A stretch of DNA of 64,000 nucleotides from Spirosoma validum (GCF_014699035.1 NZ_JACXAA010000019.1:23836-87835), one strand, 5' to 3'; shown: positions 37,145 to 45,873, counted from the stretch's first letter. Numbers and translations are program-made. Notes: generated by a model from the letters alone, not told the origin.

Positions 37145-38008
37145 ATGATCTTAGTCACTGGAGCTACTGGCCAACTGGGCACTGCCGTCATCCAGCACCT
37201 ACTCCGAAAAGTGCCGGCCAGCCAGATTGCCGCCTTCGTGCGGGACGATTCGAAAGCAGCTAACTTGCTTAAACAGGGCGTGGCAATACACGTGGGCCAC
37301 TACGATGACACAGACTCCCTCGATAGGGCCATGAAGGGTATTGAAACGGTTCTGTTGATTGCCGGTACGGATGAGGAAAACCGGGTTCATCAGCATCAGA
37401 ATGTCGTAGATGCAGCCAGGAAAGCAGGGATTCATCGGATTGCCTACACGAGCCGGGCGCTGAAAGATCCCACTACACTGGTGAACCGGTTGATGGAAGG
37501 CCACGTTCACACCGAGCAGTACATCAAAGCAAGCGGACTGTCCTACACGTTATTTCAGAACATTCTGTATATGGAGGCAATTCCGCAGTTTGTGGGGGGC
37601 GAGGCCGTTTTTGAGCGCGGTATTCACCTAGCCGCCGGGCAAGGTCGGGTTGCCCTGGCCCTACGTAGCGAGATGGGTGAAGCCATCGCCAATGCCCTGG
37701 CGAGTCCCAGTGAGGGCAACCTAACGTATCAGTTAACCGGCCGTGAGTCGTACTCGTTTTATGATGTAGCTGCTTCCCTGACCAAGCTATCAGGTAAGAT
37801 CGTCACCTACACTCCAGCGGAGCCAGCCACCTTTATCGCCCAATTAATGGGGCGAGGTTTGCCCCAGCTCCTGGCCCAGCGAATCACCGGATTTGTAACC
37901 GATATTGCCAATGGTCAGGAAGACATTATAAGTCCGGATCTGGAGGAGCTGCTGGGTCGTAAGCCGACGCCACTTAATGAAGGGTTAACCTTGTTGTATA
38001 AGCTGTAA
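37145..38008 (+). CDS. NmrA-like NAD(P)H-binding protein (QorB-type quinone reductase)
   Basis: 287 residues with an atypical SDR/NmrA Rossmann fold. MILVTGATGQLGTAVIQHLL gives the nucleotide-binding loop, followed by the second-strand AFVRDDSKA. The pattern (HQNVVDAARKAGIHRIAYTSR, EQYIKASGLSYTLFQNILYMEA) matches the QorB/YtfG group of NADPH:quinone oxidoreductases. It is cytoplasmic. An AraC regulator gene follows 48 bases later on the same strand and may control it. Confidence 0.85.
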   Translation: MILVTGATGQLGTAVIQHLLRKVPASQIAAFVRDDSKAANLLKQGVAIHVGHYDDTDSLDRAMKGIETVLLIAGTDEENRVHQHQNVVDAARKAGIHRIAYTSRALKDPTTLVNRLMEGHVHTEQYIKASGLSYTLFQNILYMEAIPQFVGGEAVFERGIHLAAGQGRVALALRSEMGEAIANALASPSEGNLTYQLTGRESYSFYDVAASLTKLSGKIVTYTPAEPATFIAQLMGRGLPQLLAQRITGFVTDIANGQEDIISPDLEELLGRKPTPLNEGLTLLYKL

Positions 38009-38056
38009 CATTCGTCGCCTGGTTTCATTCAAGCCAGGCAATAAGCCTATTGAATT

Positions 38057-38971
38057 ATGTCAACCCAGCCGCTCCACCGAATCGATACCATAGCCGCCTA
38101 TCATCAGTTTGCTGGCCTTCCCAAACCCGCCCACCCGCTCATTAGTGTGGTCCGCTTTGAGCACATCAGACCACGGCCGATTGACAGGCCAAAAAGCATT
38201 GTCAATAACTTCTATTCGATCGCCTTGAAGCGAAATTTCACTGGTCAAATGAAATACGGCCAACAACCCTATGATTTCGACGAAGGGGTACTGGTCTTTC
38301 TGTCGCCGGGTCAAGTGCTTACTGTTACGGCCGATGAATCACACGAACATACGGGTTGGTTATTGATGATCCACCCCGATTTTTTGTGGTGTACCCCCCT
38401 GGCCAAAACCATTCGGCAGTACGATTATTTTGACTACGCGATTCGAGAGGCCCTGTTTCTATCGGAACAGGAAGATGCTATGATTGTGGGTATAATCCAG
38501 CAGATTCAGCAGGAATACCAGGCTCCCATTGACAAGTTCAGTCAAAATATTATCGTTGCTCAACTGGAGGTGCTGCTCAACTATGGCGAACGGTTTTATC
38601 AGCGGCAGTTCATCACCCGGAAGATTACCAATCACCAACTTCTCGACCGATTTGAGGCAGCCCTGGATGCTTATTTTGCCAACGGTGAGCTACTGAAAAT
38701 TGGCTTGCCAACCGTGGGGTACCTGGCCGACCAACTGAATCTGTCTCCAACGTATCTGAGTAGTTTACTGAAGACGCTGACGGGGCAGAACCCTCAACAG
38801 CATATTCGCGATAAGCTCATCTCAACGGCCAAAGAAAGGCTATCGACGACGAATTTGTCGGTTAGTGAGATTGCCTATGAGTTGGGTTTTGGGCATCCCC
38901 AGTCATTTAGTAAATTGTTTAAGAGCAAGACTAGTTATACCCCGCTTGAATTTCGCCATTCATTCAATTAG
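38057..38971 (+). CDS. AraC-family transcriptional regulator
   Basis: 304 residues. The N-terminal cupin-like part includes FDEGVLVFLSPGQVLTV. The C-terminal AraC domain (about 205-300) has VGYLADQLNLSPTYLSSLLKTLTG and LSVSEIAYELGFGHPQSFSKLFKSKTSYTPLEFR. It is of the type often found beside oxidoreductases that it regulates in Bacteroidota, here the QorB-like gene 48 bases upstream. Effector unknown. Confidence 0.9.
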   Translation: MSTQPLHRIDTIAAYHQFAGLPKPAHPLISVVRFEHIRPRPIDRPKSIVNNFYSIALKRNFTGQMKYGQQPYDFDEGVLVFLSPGQVLTVTADESHEHTGWLLMIHPDFLWCTPLAKTIRQYDYFDYAIREALFLSEQEDAMIVGIIQQIQQEYQAPIDKFSQNIIVAQLEVLLNYGERFYQRQFITRKITNHQLLDRFEAALDAYFANGELLKIGLPTVGYLADQLNLSPTYLSSLLKTLTGQNPQQHIRDKLISTAKERLSTTNLSVSEIAYELGFGHPQSFSKLFKSKTSYTPLEFRHSFN

Positions 38972-39274
38972 GGGAAGCTTCCCCTGAACGATGTCAATGT
39001 GGCGAGATAACTAGTAAAGTTTGATAATACAAAAATCGCGTTTCGCAATATCGTACACGAAAAGGCTTTGGTCAATGAACGACTCTTCAGCGTTAGCCTA
39101 GTATATCCGTCAACAATTTATAAGCCTGAAAGCGTTTACAAAATGGCTTCGATCAGTGCGATCAGTGATCGGGCAATTTGGTTTATAAAAGAGGGTTTGT
39201 CGATCATTGATCATCGGCCTACTTCTCAGCAGGAGTACCTTGCAACGTGTTTAGGCTGAGTAACAGACCATTGA
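38972..39274. other. Intergenic region, doubtful 63-codon ORF inside
   Basis: 303 bases. An ORF at 39068-39259 (63 codons) has no recognisable family and includes the tandem DNA repeat GATCAGTGCGATCAGTGATC, so I do not call it a gene. No terminator hairpin with a T run is clear. Confidence 0.4.
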
Positions 39275-40243
39275 TCAGGGCTTCTGCCAGTGCACAGTAC
39301 CATCGGCACTCAGCAAATTTCCCCCCATCGCTTCCCCCAACTCGTGGGTCAACATAGGGAACCCTGGATTCCAGCTCACCTCCAGCTCCGCTTCGTTCAG
39401 GGCCTCGAATTTAGCCCACCACAAGGCGGGGGGGTGGCAATCGGGGCGGTAGATGTTAGCCGTCTCGGCCACCACGATTTTTTTTCCCGGAAACAACTGC
39501 CGGGCCACTCGCAGCATGTGGGCAATGTCATTCTCGAAATAGATGTTCAGGCCGACGATGTCCAGAAGCTCCGCCCCGCCTTGCTGCCAGCTCTGACAAC
39601 CCTTTTGCCGGGCAACCTCATCGGCTTGCCCCAGTACCGTAGCAAAAGGCCGGGCCTGGTCGGGGTAGGGCATATCGCCCCAGCCCCAGGGTTCGCTCAT
39701 GGCCGTCAGACAAGCAGGGTCTGCGGCTTTGAGTCCCTTGGCAATGGCAATAGTGATGGCACTGGTCTGTTGATAGACATCCCACCAGGGTCGTCCGCCA
39801 AATGGCCATTGACGATTGTTGGGAGCCGCAATCCAATCGGTCCAGATGCCCAGTTCCACGCCAATGTTGTAACTGCGGAAAACACCCGGGTAGCGGAGAG
39901 CAATCTGGTAGGCCTGCTCGTACATGGCCTCGGCGGCCTGCTCACTCCAGAACATGGCCTCATCGATCCATTCGGGTAATCCGTAGTGATTCAGGACTAA
40001 TTCAATCTGGCCCTGGCTGGTGGTTTGCAAGCGGTCCAGCCAGGCATAATCCGGACCACGGTTGACTTCATCCCAGAGAACCGTATCGCGGAAGAGGGTG
40101 AGACCCATCTGACGGGCCCGACGGTAGTTGTCCTCCATCTGGTCTTTGTGGCCGGTGGCCAAAGTGTTGGAGAAATGCAGCCAGCGTCCGTCATCCCCCC
40201 ATCCCCGCACGATGCTGCCGTCGAAGCACATGCCATATCTCAT
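39275..40243 (-). CDS. Glycoside hydrolase-like TIM-barrel protein (clan GH-A)
   Basis: 322 residues, no signal peptide. The pattern is that of a clan GH-A (beta/alpha)8 glycosidase: RYGMCFDGSIVRGW at the first strand, LFRDTVLWDEV, ELVLNHYGLPEW, RSYNIGVELGIW (Glu at the acid/base position, near 129), LDIVGLNIYFEN, and KKIVVAETANIYRP (likely nucleophile Glu, near 265). The family assignment inside the clan is uncertain (GH53-like features in the last motif). A cytoplasmic glycosidase acting on a small oligosaccharide or glycoside is the likely role. It stands alone on the minus strand. Confidence 0.75.
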   Translation of the reverse strand: MRYGMCFDGSIVRGWGDDGRWLHFSNTLATGHKDQMEDNYRRARQMGLTLFRDTVLWDEVNRGPDYAWLDRLQTTSQGQIELVLNHYGLPEWIDEAMFWSEQAAEAMYEQAYQIALRYPGVFRSYNIGVELGIWTDWIAAPNNRQWPFGGRPWWDVYQQTSAITIAIAKGLKAADPACLTAMSEPWGWGDMPYPDQARPFATVLGQADEVARQKGCQSWQQGGAELLDIVGLNIYFENDIAHMLRVARQLFPGKKIVVAETANIYRPDCHPPALWWAKFEALNEAELEVSWNPGFPMLTHELGEAMGGNLLSADGTVHWQKP

Positions 40244-40393
40244 CGCTATATCGGTCGTTATACCTGTTTAGTGAATAACGCTTACGGGCTGATCTGGTTT
40301 CAGAGGAGCTACTAGCCGGAGCATAGACGGCTGCCAGTGATGGCGAGTTATGCAAATAGCCCGCTAATACGTTCATTCAGTACTTACCCATTC

Positions 40394-40830
40394 ATGACTA
40401 CCCCTTTCTTGCAACGTATCATCTCCGGTGATCGACAAATTAGGTCTGGACGTTGCCCGATCAATGGATGTTCCAACCGGTGGCGTCGCGCCAAAAGGGT
40501 ATCTGACCGAGAATGATACTGATAAGCGGTTACGGGATTATGGACTCACCGGACACATATCCCCCCTATCCACTCCGAACCCGCGCCAACGTGCAACAGC
40601 CCAATGGCACCGCGAATTTCGGCAACGTAACAGGTGGTACCAAACTGACCCTCGTTACGTGCATCCGGGAAGACAAACCGTATCTTGTCAATCCGGATGT
40701 CGAACAACTTCAGGTATGACTAGTCGATGAGCATAGTCGTGTGCTGAACGTAGCGGATAGCCGAACTAGTAAATTGACACCGATGCCGTTTGAACACGAT
40801 CGTTACGTGCTAACAGATACCTTTCAGTAA
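40394..40830 (+). pseudogene. Putative molybdenum carrier protein gene, dead
   Basis: Three segments in changed phases reconstruct a protein of the MoCo-carrier family (PF12694 type). ATG 40394 gives LQRIISG, where the Gly-rich QTG loop is missing. Then DKLGLDVARSMDVPTGGVAP and KGYLTEND follow in a second frame. Then YPLRTRANVQQPNGTANFG and NVTGGTKLTLVTCI..KPYLVNP are in a third. TGA at 40717-40719 interrupts where a Trp is expected, and the same frame goes on as LVDEHSRVLNVADSRTSK to TAA 40828-40830. The lesions are too many for a working gene. Confidence 0.7.
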
Positions 40831-40853
40831 GCCGTATATTCGAATTGTCTCAA

Positions 40854-41342
40854 TTAATGAATGGCAAGCAGATCGATTTGGAAGATGAGAATCGAATTGG
40901 CGGGAATCTCCCCCTGTTCCTGAGAACCATAGGCTAGAGCAGGGGGTAGATATAAGGTAATGCGTCCACCCGGCCCGATAAGCGGAATCCCTTCCTGCCA
41001 ACCCACGATCAGTTGATTGAGCCCAAAACTGACATCCTGTCCACTGTCAAAGCGGGTACCATTCGTTAAATGCCCCTCGTAATTGACGCTGACATTGGAA
41101 CAAACTGTTGGTTTTTCTGTGCTACCTGACTTTTGAATGGCGTAATAGAAACCGCGTTTATCGGCCGTGGCGCTAATCTGATTCGACTCAATAAACTGTT
41201 TGAGCTGGGCAATTTCCCCGTCAGGTGCCTGAGTGGTAATTGGAGTGGGCACACAAGGGGATTTATCCGCTGACTGACAACTGATCAGCAGTGTGAGGCT
41301 ACTCAGCCAAATGACGACTGACTTTAGGAAGATTCGGACCAT
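40854..41342 (-). CDS. FKBP-type peptidyl-prolyl isomerase, lipoprotein
   Basis: 162 residues with a lipoprotein signal (LLISCQ, Cys near 21) and one FKBP domain (about 85-162): VNYEGHLTNGTRFDSG, LIVGWQEGIPLIGPGGRITL and PPALAYGSQ with PANSILIFQIDLL. These residues form the FK506-type active site, so the enzyme should isomerise prolyl bonds in envelope proteins. An IS3 element is inserted 116 bases upstream of its start, so its original promoter may be affected. Confidence 0.92.
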   Translation of the reverse strand: MVRIFLKSVVIWLSSLTLLISCQSADKSPCVPTPITTQAPDGEIAQLKQFIESNQISATADKRGFYYAIQKSGSTEKPTVCSNVSVNYEGHLTNGTRFDSGQDVSFGLNQLIVGWQEGIPLIGPGGRITLYLPPALAYGSQEQGEIPANSILIFQIDLLAIH

Positions 41343-41520
41343 AGGCGCAAGATAGCTTTTTTCCCAACGAGGTTAATTGATTGAGAATTCGAATTAGGTA
41401 GCAAACGAGTGTCTTGTTGGTCAATTAATCGGACGTTTTTGTGAACGATTTTAGTTTTGACCCGTCCTGATTTGTGTTGACCGTTTTGTCGTTAATCCCT
41501 TTTATACTAACCAAGCTAAG

Positions 41521-42420
41521 TTAGTCCGGTTTTTCATTGACCACAAAGCTCGCCATTACTCGCTTGATATAATAATTCTTCCACCGTCGCTTCAGTTTGC
41601 CCTCCTGGCGGTGGGCTTACTCGGGAACCAACATGTCACAACTTAAGTGAGGCCGTTTATAGTTGTATAAAAAGACGGCTTGCTCAAGAACCACTCGGGC
41701 TTGGGCCAATGAGTAAACGGATTGATGCGCTAAATACTCGTTTTTGATGATCCCATTGACCCGCTCAGCGATAGCATTCTCTAGTGGATCTCCGTTTTCG
41801 GTCATACTGATCTGAACACCGAACGAATCTAATAAGGCCACATAGTCGTCACAGCAATACTGTAAGCCTCGGTCGGAATGATGAATCAAGGTCTTGCCGA
41901 TCTGGGGGTTGATACGTCCCAGCGCCATTTGTAGAGCGGCTTTGGAATGCACTGCATGTAAGCTCTCGGCGACCTCATAACCCATAATCCGTTTGGAATA
42001 AGCGTCGGTCACGAAGGAAATATACAGGCACCCGTACTGTGTGAACCAATACGTTATATCCGCGACCCACAATTGATTCGGTTTTTCGACCATCAACTCC
42101 TTGATTAAATTGGGATACTTCCTGAACCGGTGGCCAGAGAAGGTGGTGGTTACTCGCCGTCTCCTCCTTCTGATTAACAGGCCCTTAGCCGCCAATAACT
42201 CAAAAAATGCATCCCGTCCCATCTTAATGTCTTTCCGAGCCATCTCCTCTTTGAGCAGGTCGTGTAACTTGCGACCACCCATTTTGGGATGATCCTTACG
42301 CAGTTTTTTGACCCACTCAATCACGTCGGACTCGCTATCGATCTGGCCGGCTTGCCGCTGCCAGTACTGATAATAGGCCTGTCGAGAAAAACCAATCGGA
42401 CCGCCGAAGCGGCCACCCTT
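41521..42420 (-). pseudogene. IS3 transposase OrfB (DDE), frameshifted and with premature stop
   Basis: The rve integrase core is readable: WVADITYW (first Asp), HHSDRGLQYCCDDYV (second Asp) and ENAIAERVNGIIKNEY (Glu). The N-terminal part (GFSRQAYYQYWQRQA) lies in the same frame up to about 42418 but has no start, and the frame joined to OrfA by slippage ends early, so a one-base phase change near 42405-42420 is needed. At 41617-41619 a TAA replaces the expected Gln codon (..PE-AHRQEG), and the frame continues KLKRRWKNYYIKRVMASFVV to TAA at 41521. Confidence 0.8.
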
Positions 42421-42450
42421 CTAACTGCCGAATGTGCAGCTTAGGATAAT

Positions 42451-42870
42451 TCACGAGCATGAATCGGATGGCTTGGTAGCGGACTTTTTTTCAATGTCAA
42501 CGCCTAGCTCCTGTTCGGCAACTTTAACGATGGTCGAATAATACAGGGCTTTGAATTTAGCCTCTTCCAGTTCTTCTTCGAGCGCATGCACCTTGGCTCG
42601 CAATTCATGTTGATCCTCACCCTGTAATGGAGAACGAGGGAGTGCGGCTTTCTTTGGGGTGGGCGGCAGATCGGGTTGTTCAGAAGCCATTTGTCTGTTT
42701 GTTTGAGCCTCTTTCTCTACCTTATTTACCCAATGTCGTACCGTCTTGCGGTTGACTTCGAACTGAACAGCGGCTTGGTCCAGGTTAAGCTTGCCCAGGT
42801 GAATTTGTTCCACCATTTGGCGCATGATGAGTTCATGCTGTTGCATGGGTGATTGACTAAATTGATCCAT
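42451..42870 (-). CDS. IS3 transposase OrfA (helix-turn-helix)
   Basis: 139 residues. The N-terminus has the OrfA helix-turn-helix (LIMRQMVEQIHLGKLNLDQA, then FEVNRKTVRHWVNKVEKEA), the C-terminus a leucine-zipper-like coiled coil (HELRAKVHALEEELEEAKFK). Near its end the minus strand reads GAAAAAAAGTC, a typical A-rich slippery site from which a -1 shift gives the OrfAB fusion (VRYQAIRFMLVNYP). It begins 41 bases inside the right end of the element. Confidence 0.85.
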   Translation of the reverse strand: MDQFSQSPMQQHELIMRQMVEQIHLGKLNLDQAAVQFEVNRKTVRHWVNKVEKEAQTNRQMASEQPDLPPTPKKAALPRSPLQGEDQHELRAKVHALEEELEEAKFKALYYSTIVKVAEQELGVDIEKKSATKPSDSCS

Positions 42871-43001
42871 AAGTTAACCAGTTTGTGGTCAACTTTTTCC
42901 AGGACAAGTCAGTTTGAGCTATCCGGAAAAATCTTAACCATTGGCTGATTGGATCTCTTCGCTTTGTACATTTGAGAAATTACCATCAACTTATACATTT
43001 T

Positions 43002-43595
43002 ATGTCCGGTATCAAAAACCCCATATACGCCTATAAACTCTTTCTTTTGGGTCTTGCGACACTAGTCATGACCGGTAGTTCGCTGGCTCAAACGACTGGT
43101 ACGGCCATTACGCTGGGTGGTAAAACCATCCATACCGTTGGTAAACTACCCGCGGTGGGAACCTCAGTCAAAGATGTCTCATTGACCGGTATTGATCTTA
43201 AGGATAACTCCTTAGCCGATTATAAGGGCAACTATGTGATCATGAATATTTTTCCCAGTGTAAACACCGGGGTTTGTTCCAAATCGGTACGAAAGTTTAA
43301 TGAGGATGCGGCTGGTTTGAAAAACACAACCGTGCTCTGTATTTCCAAAGATCTGCCTTTTGCCCAAAAAGCGTTTTGTGGGGCGGAAGGCATTAAAAAT
43401 GTGGTGATGCTTTCTGATTTCAGAACTGATTTTGGCCATTCGTACGGGGTACAAATTGCCGACGGCCCTATGAAAGGTCTGTTAAGTCGCGCGGTCATCG
43501 TGGTGAATCCCGAAGGCAAAATTGTTTACCAACAGCAGGTGCCGGAAATCGGGCAAGAGCCTGACTACGCAGCCGCTCTCGCTGCCATCAAGTAG
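43002..43595 (+). CDS. tpx: Thiol peroxidase (Tpx-type peroxiredoxin), secreted
   Basis: From ATG 43002 this gives 197 residues with a signal peptide (cut after GSSLAQ); an in-frame TTG at 42972 is less likely. The Tpx pattern is complete: TVGKLPAVGTSVKDVSLTG, then NIFPSVNTGVCSKSVRKFNE with the peroxidatic Cys near 92, CISKDLPFAQKAFCGAEG with the resolving Cys, and LSDFR. It reduces peroxides, here probably in the periplasm, which is unusual for Tpx. TACATTTG (42967-42974), a TAnnTTTG box, lies just upstream. The IS3 right end is 91 bases upstream of the start. Confidence 0.9.
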   Translation: MSGIKNPIYAYKLFLLGLATLVMTGSSLAQTTGTAITLGGKTIHTVGKLPAVGTSVKDVSLTGIDLKDNSLADYKGNYVIMNIFPSVNTGVCSKSVRKFNEDAAGLKNTTVLCISKDLPFAQKAFCGAEGIKNVVMLSDFRTDFGHSYGVQIADGPMKGLLSRAVIVVNPEGKIVYQQQVPEIGQEPDYAAALAAIK

Positions 43596-43907
43596 GATCC
43601 GGCTGTTTCAGTCTGAAAATGTATCGGACGTATAGCTGAACATTTAAAGGTCTCGCTGAAACGGATCAGTATTCCGCGGATTAGTTATCTGCCTATTCAT
43701 CCGAAATTACCGAAGGCCGCCAAGCGGCTTGCGCATCGGTGGGCCATGTTGGGACGTGGTCAGTAACCAACCAAATCTCCAGGCAACGGACCTAATTCCT
43801 AAACCAAAGGGGGCTCCAGTCTTGACTAGCTACCACACTCCAGAACACTTTAGTCGCGCTGGTTGACGTTGTTTTCTTGTACGAACCAACCTGAATTGGC
43901 TGCCTTT
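43596..43907. other. Intergenic region, no gene seen
   Basis: 312 bases between tpx and the DUF421 gene. GATCCG..TTTCAG (about 43597) and CTGAAACGGATC (about 43659) form an interrupted inverted repeat that might serve as a weak terminator. Nothing else is supportable. Confidence 0.4.
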
Positions 43908-44591
43908 ATGAATATTGATCTCAACGAAGTTTTCCTGGCTGATTTAGACTGGAGCTTTGCCCTGCAAATTGTTCTCCGAACCTTGATCATGTTTTCGGTC
44001 ATTCTGGTGTTTCTGCGACTCTCAGGCAAAAAAGGCGTTAGCCAGTTGTCCATCTTTGAGGTCGCTATCATCATTGGGCTAGGCTCCGCAGCGGGCGATC
44101 CGATGATCAACCCCGATAATGCCATTGTGCCCGCCCTGATTGTCTTTGCGACCATTATGGTCTTCTATCGATTGATCACCTGGGGTGCCTCTCGAAGCGA
44201 ACGGTTCGAAAGCCTGGTTGAAGGAGACCCGGTTTATGTGATCGAGGAGGGCATGTTTGTCCTGGACGCTGGTGAACACACCTTCGCAAAAGACGAGTTT
44301 TTTGCCGAGATGCGGCAACAAAACATCGAACACGTAGGCCAGGTTCAAACGGCCATATTAGAGACGAATGGCAACCTAAGTTTTTTTTACTACGCTGATG
44401 AAGACGTCAAACCAGGTTTACCCGTTCTGCCTAAGTTGTACCACAAAAAAAGTGGTTCCTTACCTCAAGCGGGGCAGTACGCCTGTACGACTTGCGGTCA
44501 GATCGAACAGATCAGAGCTAACCAGCATACATGCCCGCGTTGTCAACAAACCGAATGGGTTGAAGCCCTTAAGACCCAACGCCGAACGTAA
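43908..44591 (+). CDS. DUF421 (YetF-like) membrane protein with C-terminal zinc ribbon
   Basis: I prefer ATG 43908 (227 residues); a TTG at 43863 is in frame. Three N-terminal membrane helices (including RTLIMFSVILVFLRLSG and PALIVFATIMVFYRLI) with the conserved LSGKKGVSQLSIFEV are followed by the cytoplasmic DUF421 domain (VEGDPVYVIEEG, DEFFAEMRQQNIEHVGQV). The last ~40 residues carry CTTCGQ and CPRCQQ, a possible zinc ribbon that is not part of the usual YetF domain. The function is unknown; YetF-type proteins are linked to envelope and spore germination processes in Bacillus. Confidence 0.85.
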   Translation: MNIDLNEVFLADLDWSFALQIVLRTLIMFSVILVFLRLSGKKGVSQLSIFEVAIIIGLGSAAGDPMINPDNAIVPALIVFATIMVFYRLITWGASRSERFESLVEGDPVYVIEEGMFVLDAGEHTFAKDEFFAEMRQQNIEHVGQVQTAILETNGNLSFFYYADEDVKPGLPVLPKLYHKKSGSLPQAGQYACTTCGQIEQIRANQHTCPRCQQTEWVEALKTQRRT

Positions 44592-44682
44592 TGGTTTTTA
44601 CAGTTATCAAAGCGAGCATTTTCTTATGTCTATCCAAAGCGCTATGAATTCCGGTTTAGTCAAGAAACCTTCCTGACTCAAC

Positions 44683-45027
44683 TTAACGGCCAACGATCTT
44701 TCGTTTGTGGTTTTGGCCCCACCGAATCATAGCATCAATCACTTCCTTAAGCGTTCCCGCATAAGGCGTTGACGAATACTCAACCGTAATCGGCTTGGTA
44801 GGACAAACTTGTCGGCTAACCAGTTGATTAAGCTCCAGTTCTTGTAATTCTTTGGATAAGATTCGGGGTGAAATGCCGGACTCCCTGGCCAGCTCACCAA
44901 AGCGCTTGGTCCCCTCATTAATCAGGATGGAAAGAATTAACAATTTCCATTTTCCATTCACAACGTATAAAGTGTCCTGAATTGCGGAATGCACGTTTTG
45001 GCACGCTACGTCTGATTTATCGTTCAT
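44683..45027 (-). CDS. HxlR-family transcriptional regulator
   Basis: 114 residues: a winged helix-turn-helix of HxlR type (DTLYVVNGKWKLLILSILIN, RFGELARESGISPRILSKEL, then QLVSRQVCPTKPITVEYS and GTLKEVIDAMIRWGQNH). A Cys near the start (VACQNVHSAI), in the position used for redox or electrophile sensing in several HxlR regulators such as YodB/HypR, is present. It is divergent from an SDR gene, with an operator-like palindrome between them, so it most likely represses both. Confidence 0.9.
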   Translation of the reverse strand: MNDKSDVACQNVHSAIQDTLYVVNGKWKLLILSILINEGTKRFGELARESGISPRILSKELQELELNQLVSRQVCPTKPITVEYSSTPYAGTLKEVIDAMIRWGQNHKRKIVGR

Positions 45028-45041
45028 ATACTATCCTTTCT

Positions 45042-45078
45042 GTAACTAGTTACCTTTTTGTAATTGGTAACAAATATA
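45042..45078. promoter_or_regulatory. HxlR operator region between divergent genes
   Basis: GTAACTAGTTAC (45042-45053) is a perfect 12-base palindrome; GTAATTGGTAAC (45060-45071), 18 bases further, is a second near-copy. On the minus strand TATATTTG (45071-45078) fits TAnnTTTG and can serve as the -7 box of the HxlR gene, with the palindrome at or just after its start site, as expected for autorepression. GTAAC-type half-sites are similar to those of other HxlR/YodB operators. Confidence 0.65.
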
Positions 45079-45125
45079 CCCTATCAGAGCGCCAATTTTA
45101 CCGTTCAGTTCAACTCGTTAAAAAA

Positions 45126-45869
45126 ATGGGCAAATTCAATAATAAGGTGGTTGTCATCACCGGAGGCAATAGCGGTATTGGGTATGCCACCGCTAAAGAA
45201 TTTAAAGCACAAGGGGCTAGCGTCTTGATAACCGGAAAAAGGGAAGACGCTTTAAAGAAGGCTTCGGACGAACTGGGCGTACAGGCAAAACTGACGGACC
45301 AGTCAAATCTGCAGCACATTGATGAACTGGTGGTGAACGTACACGGTACGCTTGGTAAAGTCGATGTATTGTTTATAAACGCCGGGGTCGCCTTCTTTGC
45401 CCCGATTGATTCGACTTCCGAAGCGCAATTTGACACCATGGTTAATGTCAATTTCAAAGGTGCCTTTTTTACGCTTCAAAAATTCCTTCCGATTCTAAAT
45501 GACGGTGCTTCGATCGTGTTTTTGACCTCGGGCAATACGGCCCTGGCCATGGAGAGCAGTTCTGTGTATTCAGCCAGTAAGTCAGCGATTAGCCATTTGG
45601 CAAAAATTGCAGCCAAGGAACTCGCTCCCAGACAGATCCGGGTGAATACGGTCAATCCCGGACCGACTGAGACGGAGATGCAAAGTAAGTTTGGCATGGA
45701 TGAAGCGACCTTGATGGGCATGAAGACACAAATTCTCAGTCAGGTGCCCTTACGAAAGATGGGTGTAGCCGAGGATGTCGCTAAAATGGTCGCCTATCTT
45801 TCGGATAATACGGTAGCCTCGTTTATCACCGGTGGAGAGTTTTTCATTGATGGCGGGATGGCCTTATAA
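45126..45869 (+). CDS. Short-chain dehydrogenase/reductase (SDR)
   Basis: From ATG 45126 (247 residues); the longer frame upstream overlaps the HxlR gene and its operator. Classical SDR: VVVITGGNSGIGYATAKEF (TGxxxGIG cofactor loop), NAGV, catalytic Ser (FLTSGNTAL), YSASKSAISH (Tyr and Lys) and NTVNPGPTETEM. It is an NAD(P)H-dependent oxidoreductase of unknown substrate. The divergent HxlR gene and shared operator make it a likely electrophile- or redox-induced detoxification enzyme. It ends 5 bases before a bidirectional terminator. Confidence 0.92.
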   Translation: MGKFNNKVVVITGGNSGIGYATAKEFKAQGASVLITGKREDALKKASDELGVQAKLTDQSNLQHIDELVVNVHGTLGKVDVLFINAGVAFFAPIDSTSEAQFDTMVNVNFKGAFFTLQKFLPILNDGASIVFLTSGNTALAMESSSVYSASKSAISHLAKIAAKELAPRQIRVNTVNPGPTETEMQSKFGMDEATLMGMKTQILSQVPLRKMGVAEDVAKMVAYLSDNTVASFITGGEFFIDGGMAL

Positions 45870-45873
45870 GTAA

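Larger units (their letters stand above)
41458..42911 (-). mobile_element. IS3-family insertion sequence, decayed, complete ends
   Basis: 1454 bases. The left end TGACCCGTCCTG..TTGACC (41458-41482) and the right end GGTCAA..CAGGACAAGTCA (42887-42911) are imperfect inverted repeats that start with TGAC and end with GTCA. Both flanks carry GTTT (41454-41457 and 42912-42915), a 4-base target duplication as usual for IS3 elements. Inside, on the minus strand, lie OrfA (HTH) and OrfB (DDE). OrfB has a phase break and a premature stop, so the copy is probably unable to move by itself. It separates the FKBP gene from the thiol peroxidase gene. Confidence 0.85.

Noticed and set aside
39068..39259. 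63-codon ORF between the AraC gene and the glycosidase-like gene
   Set aside because: No family, poor start context, and it contains a short DNA repeat; not enough for a gene call.
44982..45125. N-terminal extension of the SDR gene
   Set aside because: It overlaps the HxlR gene and operator, and the conserved SDR start (MGKFNNKVVVITGG) fits ATG 45126.
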